This document shows positions 11,521 to 23,547 of a DNA stretch of 64,000 nucleotides, piece by piece. Below the pieces are notes generated by a model. That model ran no database searches and was not told where the DNA came from. It saw nothing but the letters and a program-made list of their open reading frames with translations. Position numbers and translations under genes: made by a program. The first letter of the stretch is position 1. The number at the start of each line of letters is the position of its first letter. The DNA is from Gnetum montanum (lineage: Eukaryota > Streptophyta > Gnetopsida > Gnetales > Gnetaceae), in NCBI GenBank assembly GCA_015680685.1, contig MNCI01030754.1:282046-346045 (forward strand), in the 5' to 3' direction.

Positions 11521-11699
11521 AAGATGAGGAGAGCCCACTCTCTAAGTAGTTTCCATATGAACTCCTCTTTACAGCAGTAATAAATGATCAAATGCCCATA
11601 GAAATAACATGGTACAATGACATCCTCATCTATCTTCTCACTTAGGAGATGCCACAAGTTCTTAACTTTATAAAGAAGCAATAATTTCTTCATCAGGCC

Positions 11700-12860
11700 A
11701 AATATTCATAGAAATCAATGGACACCTCTACAAGGTGTGTGTTGATCACCTGATTCATTGGTGTGTCCCTAATGAAGATCAACTATGTATTCTCCAAGAT
11801 GCTCATGAAAGGCCTTGTAGAGGCCACTATGCAATGAGATGCACAACCATAAAAATCCTAATGGCAAGATACTATTGGCCTATAATCTTTACAGATGCCC
11901 ATCAATTTGTCCAATCTTGTGAACATTATCACAAGATGGTGGGATGACTACTCGAATGGAAGGTTCACAACAGTGGATTCAACCATTGGAGCCTTTTGAC
12001 ATATGGGGCATTGACTTCATGGGTTACATCAGACCCATGTTCAATGGAAAGGTGTATATCATCGTAGTAATTGACTACTATACCAAATGAGCACAAGCAG
12101 TAGTCGATACTAATTGTACATCATTAACTGGTACTAGATTTATATAACAAAATGTTTTAAATAGGTTTGGGATGCCACATGCACTAATTTTTGACAATGG
12201 AACTCATTTCACAGGTGCCACTTTTAGAAAGTTTATGTAACTCTTAGGGGTTGAACATAAATTAACAACACCCTATCAACCCCAAGCCAATGGTCAAGTA
12301 GAGGTAACTAACCAGGAAATCACAAAAACCTTAACAAGAATCATAAGAAAATATAGGAGAGATTGGGATACCAAACTCAACAATGCCCTTTGGGCTTATT
12401 ACTCAACATGAAAACTCCATATTGTCTTCTCTCCCTACAAGTTAGTATATGAAAACCTTCCAATGCTCTTGATCTAGTCCAAGCTTTGTACACTCTCAAT
12501 AGCTTGTGATCTAGATCTTAACCTCAGTCTAGCACAAAAGGAAAGATTGATCAACTTAAATGTGATAGATGAAAATCAATTTACGGCCCTATCTTTGAAT
12601 AAGGTGCATAAGTCATTTAACAAGCAATGTCATGACCTCAAAATATGAAAAGTAACATTTCAACTAGGAGATAAGATTCTCTATTGGAACCCCACACACA
12701 TGCCCTAGAAGACAAAATTCCAAACATTGTGGGAGGGACCTTATATAATTGATCAAACCTTTCCCTCTAGGGCCATGTTAATCTACAAACCTAAAAGCCC
12801 AAATGAAAAGCAGTTGGTCAACATCCAACAAGTGAAACCTTTCCTAGAGCCAAGATAAGC
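11700..12860 (+). pseudogene. Integrase of element C
   Basis: DDE-type integrase. A zinc-binding HHCC region lies at about 11800-11940. The catalytic core keeps all three acidic residues: the D of GIDFMG near 12006, the D of FDNGTHF near 12189, and the E of QVEVTN near 12295. The C-terminal part resembles E and F up to the conserved TTTCAGATCTCCTCCTTCC block at about 12904. Stops are scattered. There is no chromodomain, as expected for the Athila side. Confidence 0.8.
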
Positions 12861-12899
12861 CAATGCAACTACCACCTTGATGGATGGACAACCATGTTC

Positions 12900-13833
12900 C
12901 ATTTTTCAGATCTCCTCCTTCCAACTCATTCATGGGGGAGATGGCCATCCATGCTAATGATCCATATGGCTTCTTAGTTTTTCTACTTTTTTTTTTCACA
13001 TTTTTGATTCTACAAGTTATTTATTTTACAAATTTTTTATTTTTAAATTTTTCCCAATTTTGAACCATCGTTAGTACCTTTAAACTTTTCTTGATTATTT
13101 TACACTTTCTTATATATTTTACTTTATTTTATTTTATTTTATTTAAGTGTAACTTTTCATTATCTTTGCTAATAAAGTGCATTATTGCTATAGGACACAA
13201 TGGCACTGTTGTTGTTTATTAATAATGGTTTGTGTTTAATGTTGTGATTGTTAATGTCTGGTTTCTATTTTTGAATTCTAATGTCTAATAACTATGACCT
13301 TGTTTATTTTTCATGGAACAAGCAGTGAGTCTACGTCATCTGCCTACCCAATAAACTCTATGATTTTTCTTGTTTTGGGAGTTTGAGGTCCCTTCCATTA
13401 ACGAAACTTTTAATTAATTAGTAACCTTGGTAGTTCTAGAATTGGGAAAGATTCAAAGGTTTGTAGAGGGTATGACTTCAAGGGGACTCAATACTCCTTG
13501 TACTCTTTTTCTTACTTAAGTTCTTGGGTGTTTTTCATGAACTTCTTACCATTCTATCCCAACCACTAATAGGAAGACAAATAAAGTCTTTAAATGGTGT
13601 GGATCCCATCCAAAAAAGAAAAATAAAATAAATAAAACTTATGGGAATTCAAAGCACACCCCTTAGATATAATAAATGAATAGGTCTTTACATGGTGTGA
13701 TTCCCATTTTACAAAAAAAAAACACATGATGGAAATTCAAAGTACAACCCTTAGACAAATAAATGGGATACAAGTGCTGGTTATGGAACTAGAAAGACAT
13801 GCAACCATGCTTGAAGGTCCCCTCTAATTAAGG

Positions 13834-13875
<42 letters not shown>

Positions 13876-14540
13876 TTGTACCTTTTTTTTTTCTCTTTTT
13901 GGAATAGTTGTTATTTTATGGGAGCACTCTTGTGTCATGACTGGGTTAATCGGTCTTGCAGTCGTGATGCGAAGTCACTAAAAGAGGCTAATTTTGGTCT
14001 AGACTAAGGATGGATATTCATAGGTTATTTTAAACACATATTTCATAAGGGACTTCTTACAACCTTAATTTGGGATTCCATCTCACCTTCTTAGTCAGCC
14101 ATCTATGTTGCCATAACTCACCTCACTGTTGGTTTCTATGTTATGCTTGATGTCTTAGCTTGACGTGTTGGAATTCTTGGATAGATTCTTTTTGGTTTGT
14201 TCTTAACTTTTCATGACCCTTAATCAACTATGGGGTCCACAAACTCCTTAGTTGGGGTTATGCAAGGACAACAAGGGTAGATCCCTACTATGGGGAGGAC
14301 CCACTTGCGTATCTCTTGGGTTGGTTAGTTAAGTTCCTTACCTTAGGCATTATTACAATCCTATCTTTTGCATATTCCATTGTGCACACCACTCTGTGCT
14401 CTTTGAACTCTCATGTTCCACCCCATTTTGTCATTTTTCCTAATTTTCTTAATTTTTGGGACTTCAACACTCTATTCTCATATTTTCATCATGTTTGTTG
14501 TTGTTTGGGCATTCATTTAACCCTAATTTCATGAAAAATC
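12900..14540 (+). other. Conserved 3' noncoding block of element C
   Basis: After the integrase comes a noncoding stretch that aligns in order with 43240-44700 of E and 60100-61359 of F. It opens with a G-rich ATGGGGGAGATGG patch and contains polyT/A runs. No frame is conserved among the three copies, so the conservation is of RNA or DNA sequence rather than protein. Confidence 0.65.
13835..13872. repeat. (CT)n microsatellite
   Basis: About 18 CT dinucleotides in a row within the 3' noncoding block of element C. E (near 43975) and F (near 60970) have only a short CT-rich patch here, so the run expanded in this copy. Confidence 0.95.
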
Positions 14541-14576
14541 TCTTTGTAAATTTCAAGTTTTGACCAAGTCAACAAT

Positions 14577-14640
14577 GGTCAATAGTTACGTCAACGAGGC
14601 CCTATCGATATAGCACAAAAATACTATAAATACTGCCAAA
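14577..14640 (+). promoter_or_regulatory. Internal LTR-like promoter ahead of third ORF
   Basis: A copy of the LTR word (GTCAACGAGGCCCTATCGAT, 14590-14609) is followed 15 bases later by a TATA box (CTATAAATAC, 14624-14633). The same word-plus-TATA arrangement occurs once in each LTR of C, at 5821-5860 and 18251-18290. Here it lies outside any LTR, about 440 bases before the start of the third reading frame. I do not see it in the matching part of E. Confidence 0.45.
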
Positions 14641-15071
14641 CACTTAGAAATTTTTCACATTTGGTCCATAATGCCCAAGGATTTTTTGTAATTTTCAAAG
14701 CCCAAAACTTTCCCAAGCCTATAACTCTCACACCATTTATTCAAATCACCCCATTTTTCAATCCTTCAATTATTGGAGGTAAGCTCTTATTCATGGGATT
14801 AGCAAACCCCAAGGTTTTGACAATAATTTTTTTTGAAACTTTTTCTAACTCCCCTAAAGGATTAAGTGATAAATGCTATTAAATCATTAATTTTTGAGAA
14901 TTTAACCCTTCCAACAACTTTAGTAAACCAAAGATTAAATTAATAATTAACTACTTAATCTATCCAGCCATAATCACACCTTAGCCAAATGTAACCCCCT
15001 CATGAGACAAGGTATTCTAGTCATTCTAAGTTACATAATAATTACTAATCTATTGTTATTTGTGATTACAA

Positions 15072-17925
15072 ATGGCACTAAGATTGAAGAGACCACAAGA
15101 GGAGGGACCATGACAACCACAGGAGAAGCAACCTAGAGGAGGAAGAGGCCAACAAGAACATGGCCAAGAAGAGGCTGAGGTAACCCATGCAATAGGACCT
15201 CTCAGAGATGAGACTGAGGTGGAATCTATTTGACAAATTTCCAAAGAGGTAGCCACATCTAAACATTCATAGCGAGGCAAAGTGCTAGGCCCTATACCCA
15301 AACTAGAAGTCACACTCACACAAGCCTATCTCGACATAATTGGAAGCTATGAGGTCCAACACTCAATTCTCTAAGAACTAAATTTCAAACCATTCCTTGA
15401 ATGGGCTCGAAAAGATGTCAGAACTCAACTACAAGCCTCTTCCATGTGGCCAATCATCACTTCGAGTGAGGAGTGGTACATGGGAGAAACATATCTCTTA
15501 TGGAATAATAGAAAAGCAAGATTTGTTGTGAAAATCAAGGACATCCAAGCATCCTACTTAATGGAGGCCATTGCATAGGTCCTTGGGCTACCAAACATAG
15601 GAACATAGTTGTCAGAGTTGTCAACACAAGGTGATCCTAGAGCAAAGGAGTGGACACAATGGTGTTATGGGATTAACCGCAAGGAGTTTGACATGCTCAA
15701 ACTAGTGAAGCCAGTCTATTTTAAGATAGCAGCCTACCATCTCAATATAATGATGAGGCCCAGTAAGGTGACAACCTTCTCTGCCTAAGAATGCACTACT
15801 CTAAGCAAAAAATTTCCAGCAAATCTTCCATAACTAATTTATCTAGAGATAGAAAAATGCTTCAAGGAGAATGAACATGGAAGAAAGACCTTGCCCTTCC
15901 CCTGCTTGATCAAAAAGCTATGCAAAAGCCAAGGATAGTCTGCTGCACAAATAATATACTTAGGTATGCTCCTAGTGCTTTGTGGGCTGAGATGATGAAG
16001 GATAAGATGCTTTCCATGATCACGAAAGAGGAGTAGCAACATCCACCTCCACCAGCTACTCATGAGCAAACATCGGAGGCTCACACTATAGTTGAACACA
16101 TACAAAAATTTTTAGAACAGTAAGCAGGAACTAGTGGTGAAGATCCATCTGTGTACAAACCAACCATGAGTCACCTTAGAGAAGTGCCTTGTACAATTAG
16201 CCAAAAGGAGGGAGGTGGATCAATGATGTCTACCCAACGAATGCAATTTCCTACAAGGTCAAATCAAAGTTCCTGAGAGATGACGGTGTCTCTCTCTCAG
16301 CACCATCTATTCCCAAAAATCTCTGGGAATGCCACTTCCTTTTCAATGCACTTGGAGGAAGGTGAGAAGGTAAGTATATTGGTGATGCAGCACCAGGGGT
16401 AAGAGATAGCTGCAAAGATCATTGCTAATCGAGTCACTGAGGCATTAAATGCATCTACAGTGCCTGAACTAGATTTTTTTGCACTAAGAGATGTGTAGGT
16501 GTCCGTAGGGATAATCAGTGGAAGATTAAGTGTTGCCCAGCATGAAGAACTATTGGACTGACTAATGGAAACTAGATAACCAATTCTAGATATCTTTGAT
16601 TTTCCATATACCATCACTACAACCTAGTCAGAGCTACTAGAGGTAAAGGGTAAGTGCCTCATCTTGAAAGGGCAACTTGAAATAGCTCAAGCACATAATC
16701 AACACTTGGCTATAAAAGTTGTTGAATTACGTGCCTGAATTACTAGCCCTACTCTTATCAACCCTGCATTGACATAAGATGAAGCTTTTCAATAGCTTAT
16801 GTGGGTTGAGGGAGAAATGGTAATGGTGCTCTTTAATTAGTCAATAGAAAAATCATAAACTCATGTAATATGGAAGGACTTGATGCAAACGTGCCAAGAA
16901 AATGAATTCTTGATCGTAGAAAACCATTACCTACAGAACGTTGATGCATAAAAATAATAGTTATAAGAATTTATCCATTAATAGTAGGAGCAACTCACTT
17001 AGGCAAACATTGAACTGAGGAGATTGGCAATGGAGAATCATAACCTCTCCATAGAGGAGGTCTACGCCTTACGCCAAAAGTTAGCTATTGAGATTGTTGC
17101 CTAGAAGGACGAGGCTATCAAATTTGAGAAAGTTAAAAATCATTATAGAGACCAAGTTGGCCTACAAAATGAGGTAAATGAAAAGCATATCAAACTAGCA
17201 AAGAAAAAAGTTAATGAGGGCCTCTAGCAACTCCAAGAAGGCAGAAAATTGTGGCAACCCATCATCAATGGGATTGATTCTTACAATAAGGTAGAAATTT
17301 GAATGAAAGAGTTGCAAATTGAAGAGATGAAGGAGTACATGGAGCTATCCAATCACTGTTATGAAAACCTGGTAATGCTGACTACTAGATGGTAGCAGTC
17401 TAAACTTGAAAAGAAGTGGCTAGCTCATACTTGTTGTATGAGGTCGAGTTCAAGACCCATAAAGACACCAAGAAAAAGCTTGTAGTTATGAATGCTAAAC
17501 TCAAGGTTCTCAAGGAGAATTCACTAACCAAAGATCAATCATAGAGAACTTGACCAAAAGAATGAATGACTATCAGCTGCAAGAGGACACACTTTAAGCA
17601 TTTGACATTGAGCGCTAGCAATTCGTGGCCTAGTTTGTTAATGTGAAGGAGCTCTTTCCCATTTTGTTTTGTTCTTATGATGTTCCAACCCTAGCCCACA
17701 TCGGTGAAGCTACATGGACCATGAACAATCCCAGGAGTAAAGAAGAGAAAATGAAGGCATTATTGGATGCTTTTCGCCTTTCACCTGAAGTAGCAGCAGC
17801 AACAGGATAGCCACAATTGCCTCTGCCACCACACCTACCTGAAGCTAGTGAAGGTCCTTCAAAACCTCAAGAGCCACCACCACATGGGACTATCTAACCT
17901 TCTCCATAAACTTCACACCATTAAA
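15072..17925 (+). pseudogene. Third ORF of element C, coiled-coil plant-transposon protein
   Basis: From ATG at 15072 one frame can be followed for most of 2.85 kb, interrupted mainly by TAG, TAA and TGA codons that look like C-to-T losses of CAG, CAA or CGA. The N-terminal 300 residues have an AYLDIIGSYE- and LEWARKDV-like start and a TLPFPCLIKKLC block near 15889-15930, resembling the plant-transposon-protein domain found in Athila-type extra ORFs. The central and C-terminal two thirds are rich in E, K, L and Q with heptad-like spacing (about 16600-17560), suggesting a coiled coil. The end is proline-rich. There is no clear signal peptide or membrane segment, so an envelope role is not supported. 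Role unknown. Confidence 0.6.
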
Positions 17926-18143
17926 GAATGTGCTATCCAATTTTGAAGAATCATGTCATGGTGTTCAATTTTTTGTCATCAACACCGTAATTTTTGTAAT
18001 GTGTTAATCCATACACTAGGCACTCAATTGGTATGTCCATTTTATCTTTTCTTGTTTTGTTACACCAAAGTCAGTCAATAATTCCATATCTTCTCAATTT
18101 TGTAAAGAACTCGAGGACAAGTTTTCATTTATTTGTGGGGGTA
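17926..18143 (+). other. 3' untranslated region and purine tract of element C
   Basis: Noncoding tail whose last 60 bases, including the AACTCGAGGA block, match E before its 3' LTR. The G-rich TTTGTGGGGGTA at 18132-18143 abuts the LTR start and is the likely plus-strand primer. Confidence 0.6.
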
Positions 18144-19073
18144 TGATGAGTTTTGGTTTGTCATGTCGACAAGGCCCTATCAACATAGTCTATTGTGTCA
18201 ACGAGGCCTCGTCAACTAGGCCCCATCAATGTAGTCAATCATGTCAACATGGTCCCATCGACGCAGGGATCTATCTTGGTCTATAAATATGAGCCACTAG
18301 CTGCATTTTTATGGCATTAATTCTCATAGTAGTAGTAGAGCTTTTACAGTTTGTCTATTCAAAAGTTAGAATATTTTTCTCAAGTGCCTATAGTAGGAGT
18401 CATTGAGTGTATATATCTTTATTTGAGCATTGTTGTACCTAAGCACAACAGTGTGTGTAGCAATAAAGACAAGCTTTCTGATAAACCTTGCAGCATTCTG
18501 GATAGATTAAATATTTCATTTATGCATTTAATGTTTTCAATTACTTATTCAATGTTTTCCAATAATTAAGCTAATTAAAATAATTGAGCAAGATAAGCTA
18601 GATAGATTAAATACATAAGTACAACTACTTCAAGCATAACATGTATTCACTTGGTAATCCCAGCAACATTATTGCTTGGTATGCCTAGTAGCGTAGTGCT
18701 TAATAACCCAATAGTGCATACGTGGGTTCAGGATGTGTATGGAAAGTGGGACTAGATACTTATGTTATAATTAGCTAGAGTCCAATAGATTAGTTACATT
18801 GAATTAGCTATTAAATTACCTTGTCTTTAACTCTATTCAAGCACCAAGACTATAAAACATAAAACTATAAAAATTGTATACCTCAATTACACTTAACCAT
18901 ACCATGTGCTTCACAAGTGTAGTTGAGAAGATAATGAATGACCTTAGGGAAAGATTCACTGCCTAAAAGACTAGTGCACTGGAAACTATAAAGTCCATGG
19001 AATTTGACCAGATCATGCATGAATGCTCTGTGATTCGTAATGGTTGGGCATAGGGGTACCTCATCGCTCATCA
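18144..19073 (+). repeat. 3' LTR of element C
   Basis: TGATGAG start and CTCATCA end, colinear with 5687-6641. The TATA box is at 18282-18290. Differences from the 5' copy are numerous and mostly transitions, so the insertion is old. Confidence 0.85.
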
Positions 19074-19990
19074 CCTAGTAGGTTTTACTCTTAATAATAC
19101 TTTCTCTTCCACTTGGAACTCTCTCTTAAGCTGATGTTGATTTGCATATCCCTTATTTTTATCTTGGGCAACTTGTAGATTTTTTTTAACTCTTGTAACG
19201 ATTTTTTCCATTATTTTCATTTCTTCTTCCTTCCATTCCATTCTTCCGGTTGGATCTAACCAGGTTAGTGGTGTACGATAGTTTTGTCCATATACTACTT
19301 CAAATGGTGTTTGATGTATGGAACCTTGATAATTTTTGTTATAAGTGAATTCTTCTAGGTGCAAATAATTCTCCCAAGTTTTTGGTCTACTCCTTCCATA
19401 GCTTTGTAGAATATCTTCTAATATTCTATTCACACATTTAGTTTTCCCATTAATCTCTAGGTGGCTAGTTGTGCTAAACTTCAATTAGGTTCCAAGCTTT
19501 TTGAAGAAATTTTTCCAGAATTAAGATATGAACTTGGAATCTTGGTCCGAGGTGATAGATTTTGGACATCCATGTAATTGAAATATTTCTTGTATGAATT
19601 TTTGGACTACTTTTTTGGCTATGTTTATAGATTTCAAAGCTATAAAATGTGTCATCTTTGATAGATGATCAACCACTACCAAAATGAAGTCATTTACCTT
19701 TTTGATTATTGGTAATCCCACAATGAAATTCATGGTAACATCTGTCCATTTCCAAGTTGGAACATCCAAAGGCTGTAATAATCCACTAGGTTTCTTTTGT
19801 TTAGCTTTTATTCTTTGGCATGTTGGACAATTTTTTAATGTATGAGGACACATCATTCTTTATTCTAGGCTAGAAATAAGATTTTTGTAACATCATATAA
19901 GTCCTAATATAACGTGGGTGTCTTGCATATGGTACTTCATGTGCTTCACAAAATAACTTTAGTATCCAGTTTCCTTCTAGTATGCACGCT
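19074..19990 (-). pseudogene. Integrase of element B
   Basis: DDE integrase of the chromovirus, read right to left. CPTCQR (second half of the HHCC zinc site) lies near 19820. The core block WTDVTMNFIVGLP near 19740 has N where chromoviruses normally carry the first catalytic D. SDQDSKF near 19530 keeps the second D. GKTKCVN near 19440 has K where the catalytic E (of GQTERVN) is expected. Two of three catalytic residues are therefore gone. The reading stops at 19074, where element C is inserted, and resumes at 5686. Confidence 0.8.
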
Positions 19991-20620
19991 CTTTATCCTT
20001 TCAATAATAAACTATTAGGGCAAGTTGATATCGAGGCTCAAATGGAATATTAGTTAAAATCTTCTTAACATAAGGATCTTCTTTTATTTATATCTTAATT
20101 TCTTCTTCCATACAGGTTGTTACAACACATATCATCAAGTTCCACATTTGACTAAGAGCATTGGCTACCATATTTTGTTTACTAAGAATATATTTGATTT
20201 CAAAATCATATTCAGCCAATAATTCTACCNGAGAATATATTTGATTTCAAAATCATATTCAGCCAATAATTCTACCCATCACCATTGACAAGTATTCAAA
20301 ATAGGTTCTCTATGCAAATATTCTAAACTTTTATGATATGTTTTTAGTACAAACCTTTTTCCACAAAGATAATTTCTTCAAACTTTCAAAGCATGAACAA
20401 TTTCTAGTAATTCTAAATCATGGGTTGAGTAATTTACCTCAACTCCTCATAATTTACAGGATTCATAACATATCACTTTATCTTCTTGTGAAAGAACTGC
20501 AATGATTCCTATTCCATTGGCATTCATCAATACTTCAAATGGTAATTCTTCATTCTAAATTCTCAAAATAGGTGCTATTGTGAGTAGCATCTTTGATCTA
20601 GGGAAAACTTCCCTGCATTT
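19991..20620 (-). pseudogene. RNase H region of element B
   Basis: Lies between the RT and integrase of B. Weak minus-strand matches to the Ty3 RNase H blocks can be read near 20360-20600, with frame breaks. A 44-base segment is present twice, on both sides of the single N at 20230, which looks like an assembly join rather than biology. Confidence 0.45.
20186..20275. other. Duplicated 44 bases around a single N
   Basis: The sequence from GAATATATTTGATTTC to AATTCTACC occurs at 20186-20229 and again, identical, at 20232-20275 with N at 20230. An unmerged overlap between two contigs is the simplest reading. Confidence 0.85.
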
Positions 20621-20699
20621 TTCAATAAACTTGAACACATGTTCTTCCTACAAAAGGTCACTCAAGGGGGCTACTAAAGTAGAATGATCTTTAATAAAA

Positions 20700-21500
20700 C
20701 ATCAATAAAAACTTTCTAAGCCTATAAAAATATAAACTGTTATACCATCTTTTAATTTAAGCCAATCCCAAATTGCACTAATTTTTGTTGGATCTACTTG
20801 CAATCCTTTCTTAGAAACTATATGGCCAAAATAATAGACTTCTTCTTTAAAGAGTTCACATTTACTTAATTTAGCTTTCAACTGATGCTCTTTAATAATT
20901 TCCATTGTAATTTTCAAATGTTTGACATGTTCTTCTCTTGACGTAAAATAAACAAGTATATCATCCATAAATACTATAACAAACTAATGAAGATATTCAC
21001 AAAAAATATTATTCATTAATGCCATCAATGTTGCAAGTGCATTAGTTAATCCAAATGGCATCACAAAAAATTTATATAATCCATACATAGTTCTAAAAGT
21101 AGTTTTCTTAATATCTTTCTCCTTAATCCTTATTTGGTGATAACATGATTTTAAATCAATCTTTGAAAATTAATGTGTGCTCATAAGTGGATCAAAAAAA
21201 TCATCGACTCTAGGCAAAGGATAAGTATTTTTAATTCTCACTTTATTCAATGCCCTATAATCGATGCACAATCTTAACCTACCATCTTTCTTTTTAATGA
21301 ATAAGACTAGTGCACCCCAAGGTAATGCACTAGGTCAAATTTTCCCTTCTTCCAATAGTTGATCTTATTGTACTTTCAATTCTCTTAATTTAGAAGTGAA
21401 AAATCTATTAGGGGATTTTGAAACAAGTTGTGTACCAATAAAAATATCAATAGCATTCTCAACGATTATTTTTGGAGGTAGTTATCTAGTTTCACCAAAT
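20700..21500 (-). pseudogene. Reverse transcriptase of element B
   Basis: The open part (20968-20702) starts at MDDILVYF, the catalytic box with FMDD just upstream, and continues through HLKITMEIIKEHQL and the FGHIVSKKGLQVDPTK thumb motif that is highly typical of Ty3 chromoviruses. Fingers and palm follow upstream to about 21500, with frame breaks. It lies between RNase H on the left and protease on the right. Confidence 0.8.
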
Positions 21501-21589
21501 ATTGAATCTTTATATTCCTCAAGTTCCTTTGGAATATCAATACCTAAAGGTTTCTAAGGTTGGGTTACTTTGACAACCAACATCGTAGC

Positions 21590-22070
21590 ATCCTTTTTGA
21601 CTAATCTTTTGGCTTGCTTAATGGTTATCGTATAAATTTGCTTTATTGTTCCTACCCCTTTAGAACCCTAACTCAGTCAATGGTTGGGACTATTAAAATA
21701 CAAGTTCCAAAGTGGGTATTAATATCAAATTTTTGCATGAAATACATTCCTAAAATCACATCAACATCACCTAGTTCAAATTCAAAGAATTCATCAACAA
21801 AAGACATGTCTTGCAAAGTAAAGGTAATTTCATTGTACCTAGTATGCTAATTCATGATTGTTCCATCTACAAGTTATATCTTAATAATTTTCTTAGAAGG
21901 TAAACGTAATTTTAATAAATTAATTAACTTTGGAGAAGTAAAGTTATCACTAACAGCACTATTGATCAGAAATTTAATTTTTTTACCTTTAATTGAACCT
22001 TCAAAAATCAGTAAAGCAAGTTGAAATTTATGCAAACTTGATTTAGTTGATGTAGGCATCTTCTTCATGA
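21590..22070 (-). pseudogene. Aspartic protease of element B
   Basis: Minus-strand frame with the block LALLIFEGSIKGKKIKFLIN followed by SAVSDNF, the counterpart of the retropepsin LIDSGATHNFI motif. The catalytic aspartate has become asparagine and G has become A, so the enzyme would be inactive. It lies directly downstream of the gag zinc knuckle. Confidence 0.7.
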
Positions 22071-22099
22071 CTGTGGTGGTGGTTGAGATTTTTCATTTT

Positions 22100-23440
22100 T
22101 TCATGTTTGGGTTGGGTTTTTAATTCTTGATTTGATGGGACATTTGTACCTTTGCTCGTAATTTTGGACAATCTCATTTGAAATGATCTTCACCACAAAC
22201 AAAACATCTAGACCCTAATCAAGCTCTTTTCATTGGTGTTTCTTCTACCATTACTTATCAAAGGGTTGTTTATCCAAGGGTCATTTGTACTTGATTTGAT
22301 TCTTCATAATCCTTAGCAATTCTTTATGATTCATCAACTATTTGAGGATTATGTGCTCATGTCTGGGGATGTAATTGTGCATGTAATCCACCAATGAACT
22401 TTGAAGCTAATTCTCCCTCATCCCAATGGCTTACATACCAAGAGAGGTCACAAAATTCATTGTAGTAATCTTCTGCTAATCATCTTCCTAATCTTAAGGA
22501 ATACAATCTCATTTTGCACTCTTTAAGAAAATATTTGGGTACAAATTTTTGTTCGAAATCTTGATAAAAATTAATCCAATTTGTAATCAAACCTTAAGAT
22601 CTTATTCCATTCCACCATGTTATCACAAGTCCTCTTAAATACAAGAAGACAACTTCTCAATGTTCTTGACTTGATAGATTTAGCATATCAAAGTAATTTT
22701 TCATTGTATTAAGATAATCTTTTGCATTGGCACTGGATCCAAGGGCTCCATCATAATGGTCCAATTTTACTTTCTTGACATGAACTTGAGTCAGCGATTC
22801 TCTTAGTGTATTATGTCAATTCTTGTATCCCTCACCTTAGGTTTCTACTCTATGACCTGAAGAAGGAACATTGATATCCTAGTGACTAGCATGTGAGGGT
22901 TGGTTTTTGTGTGGATCTCTAGGGAAAAGATGATCTTAATCTTGATGTTGATCTCTAGGTGGAACGTGGCTAGGATTTGAATGCTAAGTGAGATGATAGG
23001 CTAATTGCTTGATGGATTCTATAAAGAAATCCATCTTTCCTTGCACATCTAACCATTTATCCTCTAAACTCTAGGAAAATTTCTTAATTTCTTTAGAAAT
23101 ATTCTACATCTTTATCCAAAACCCTTAAATAGACTCATGAAGCTCTACATAAACACCCCTAGTCTCATTAATTTGATCCTCAATGACATTCATCTGATCA
23201 TTGACTTGGATCTCCATCACTCTCCAATGTATTCTTCAGGTTTTTGACATTAGTAAGTTGAAGAAATTAGGTGTGTTGGCAATCCTTGGCCTCTATGGCC
23301 ACTTTTTATGAGCCTCGAAATAGTTAATCAGTTGTAGAAGAGGTTGAAACTATTCTAAATTTCTACCTATCCAAAGAGTCCTAATTGTTTCGGGACCTTA
23401 AATAATAGATTAAAAGGTAATTTTATATTGTCTAAAAAAT
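22100..23440 (-). pseudogene. gag of element B
   Basis: Nucleocapsid precursor of the chromovirus. A zinc knuckle is readable at about 22158-22200: CFVCGEDHFK followed by a stop and DCP. It matches CCHC spacing except that one residue between the second C and the H is lost and a stop sits before the last C. The upstream capsid part runs to an N-terminal block near 23400 with a helix-rich segment. Stops are frequent. Confidence 0.65.
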
Positions 23441-23547
23441 ATGATCATTTCATTACATATGGAATATTCAATTCTATTAGAATTGAATTCTTTTTGTTGA
23501 AAATTGACTACAGATTCAAAAATTATGGTCATATTAAGTTTGCCAAA

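Larger units (their letters stand above)
5687..19073 (+). mobile_element. Element C: Athila-like Ty3 retrotransposon with third ORF
   Basis: LTRs of 955 and 930 bp with TGATGAG...CTCATCA ends bound a 13.4 kb plus-strand element. The order is LTR, tRNA-Asp-type primer site, gag, protease, RT, RNase H, integrase, ~2 kb noncoding block, a ~2.85 kb third frame, purine tract, LTR. It sits inside the integrase of element B. The flanks CTTGA (5682-5686) and CCTAG (19074-19078) could be a decayed target duplication of CCTGG, explained by three transitions. Stops are mostly TAG where sister copies read CAG or TGG. Confidence 0.85.

Noticed and set aside
15072-17925. Envelope gene of C
   Set aside because: Position fits, but no signal peptide, glycoprotein cysteines or membrane anchor is visible.
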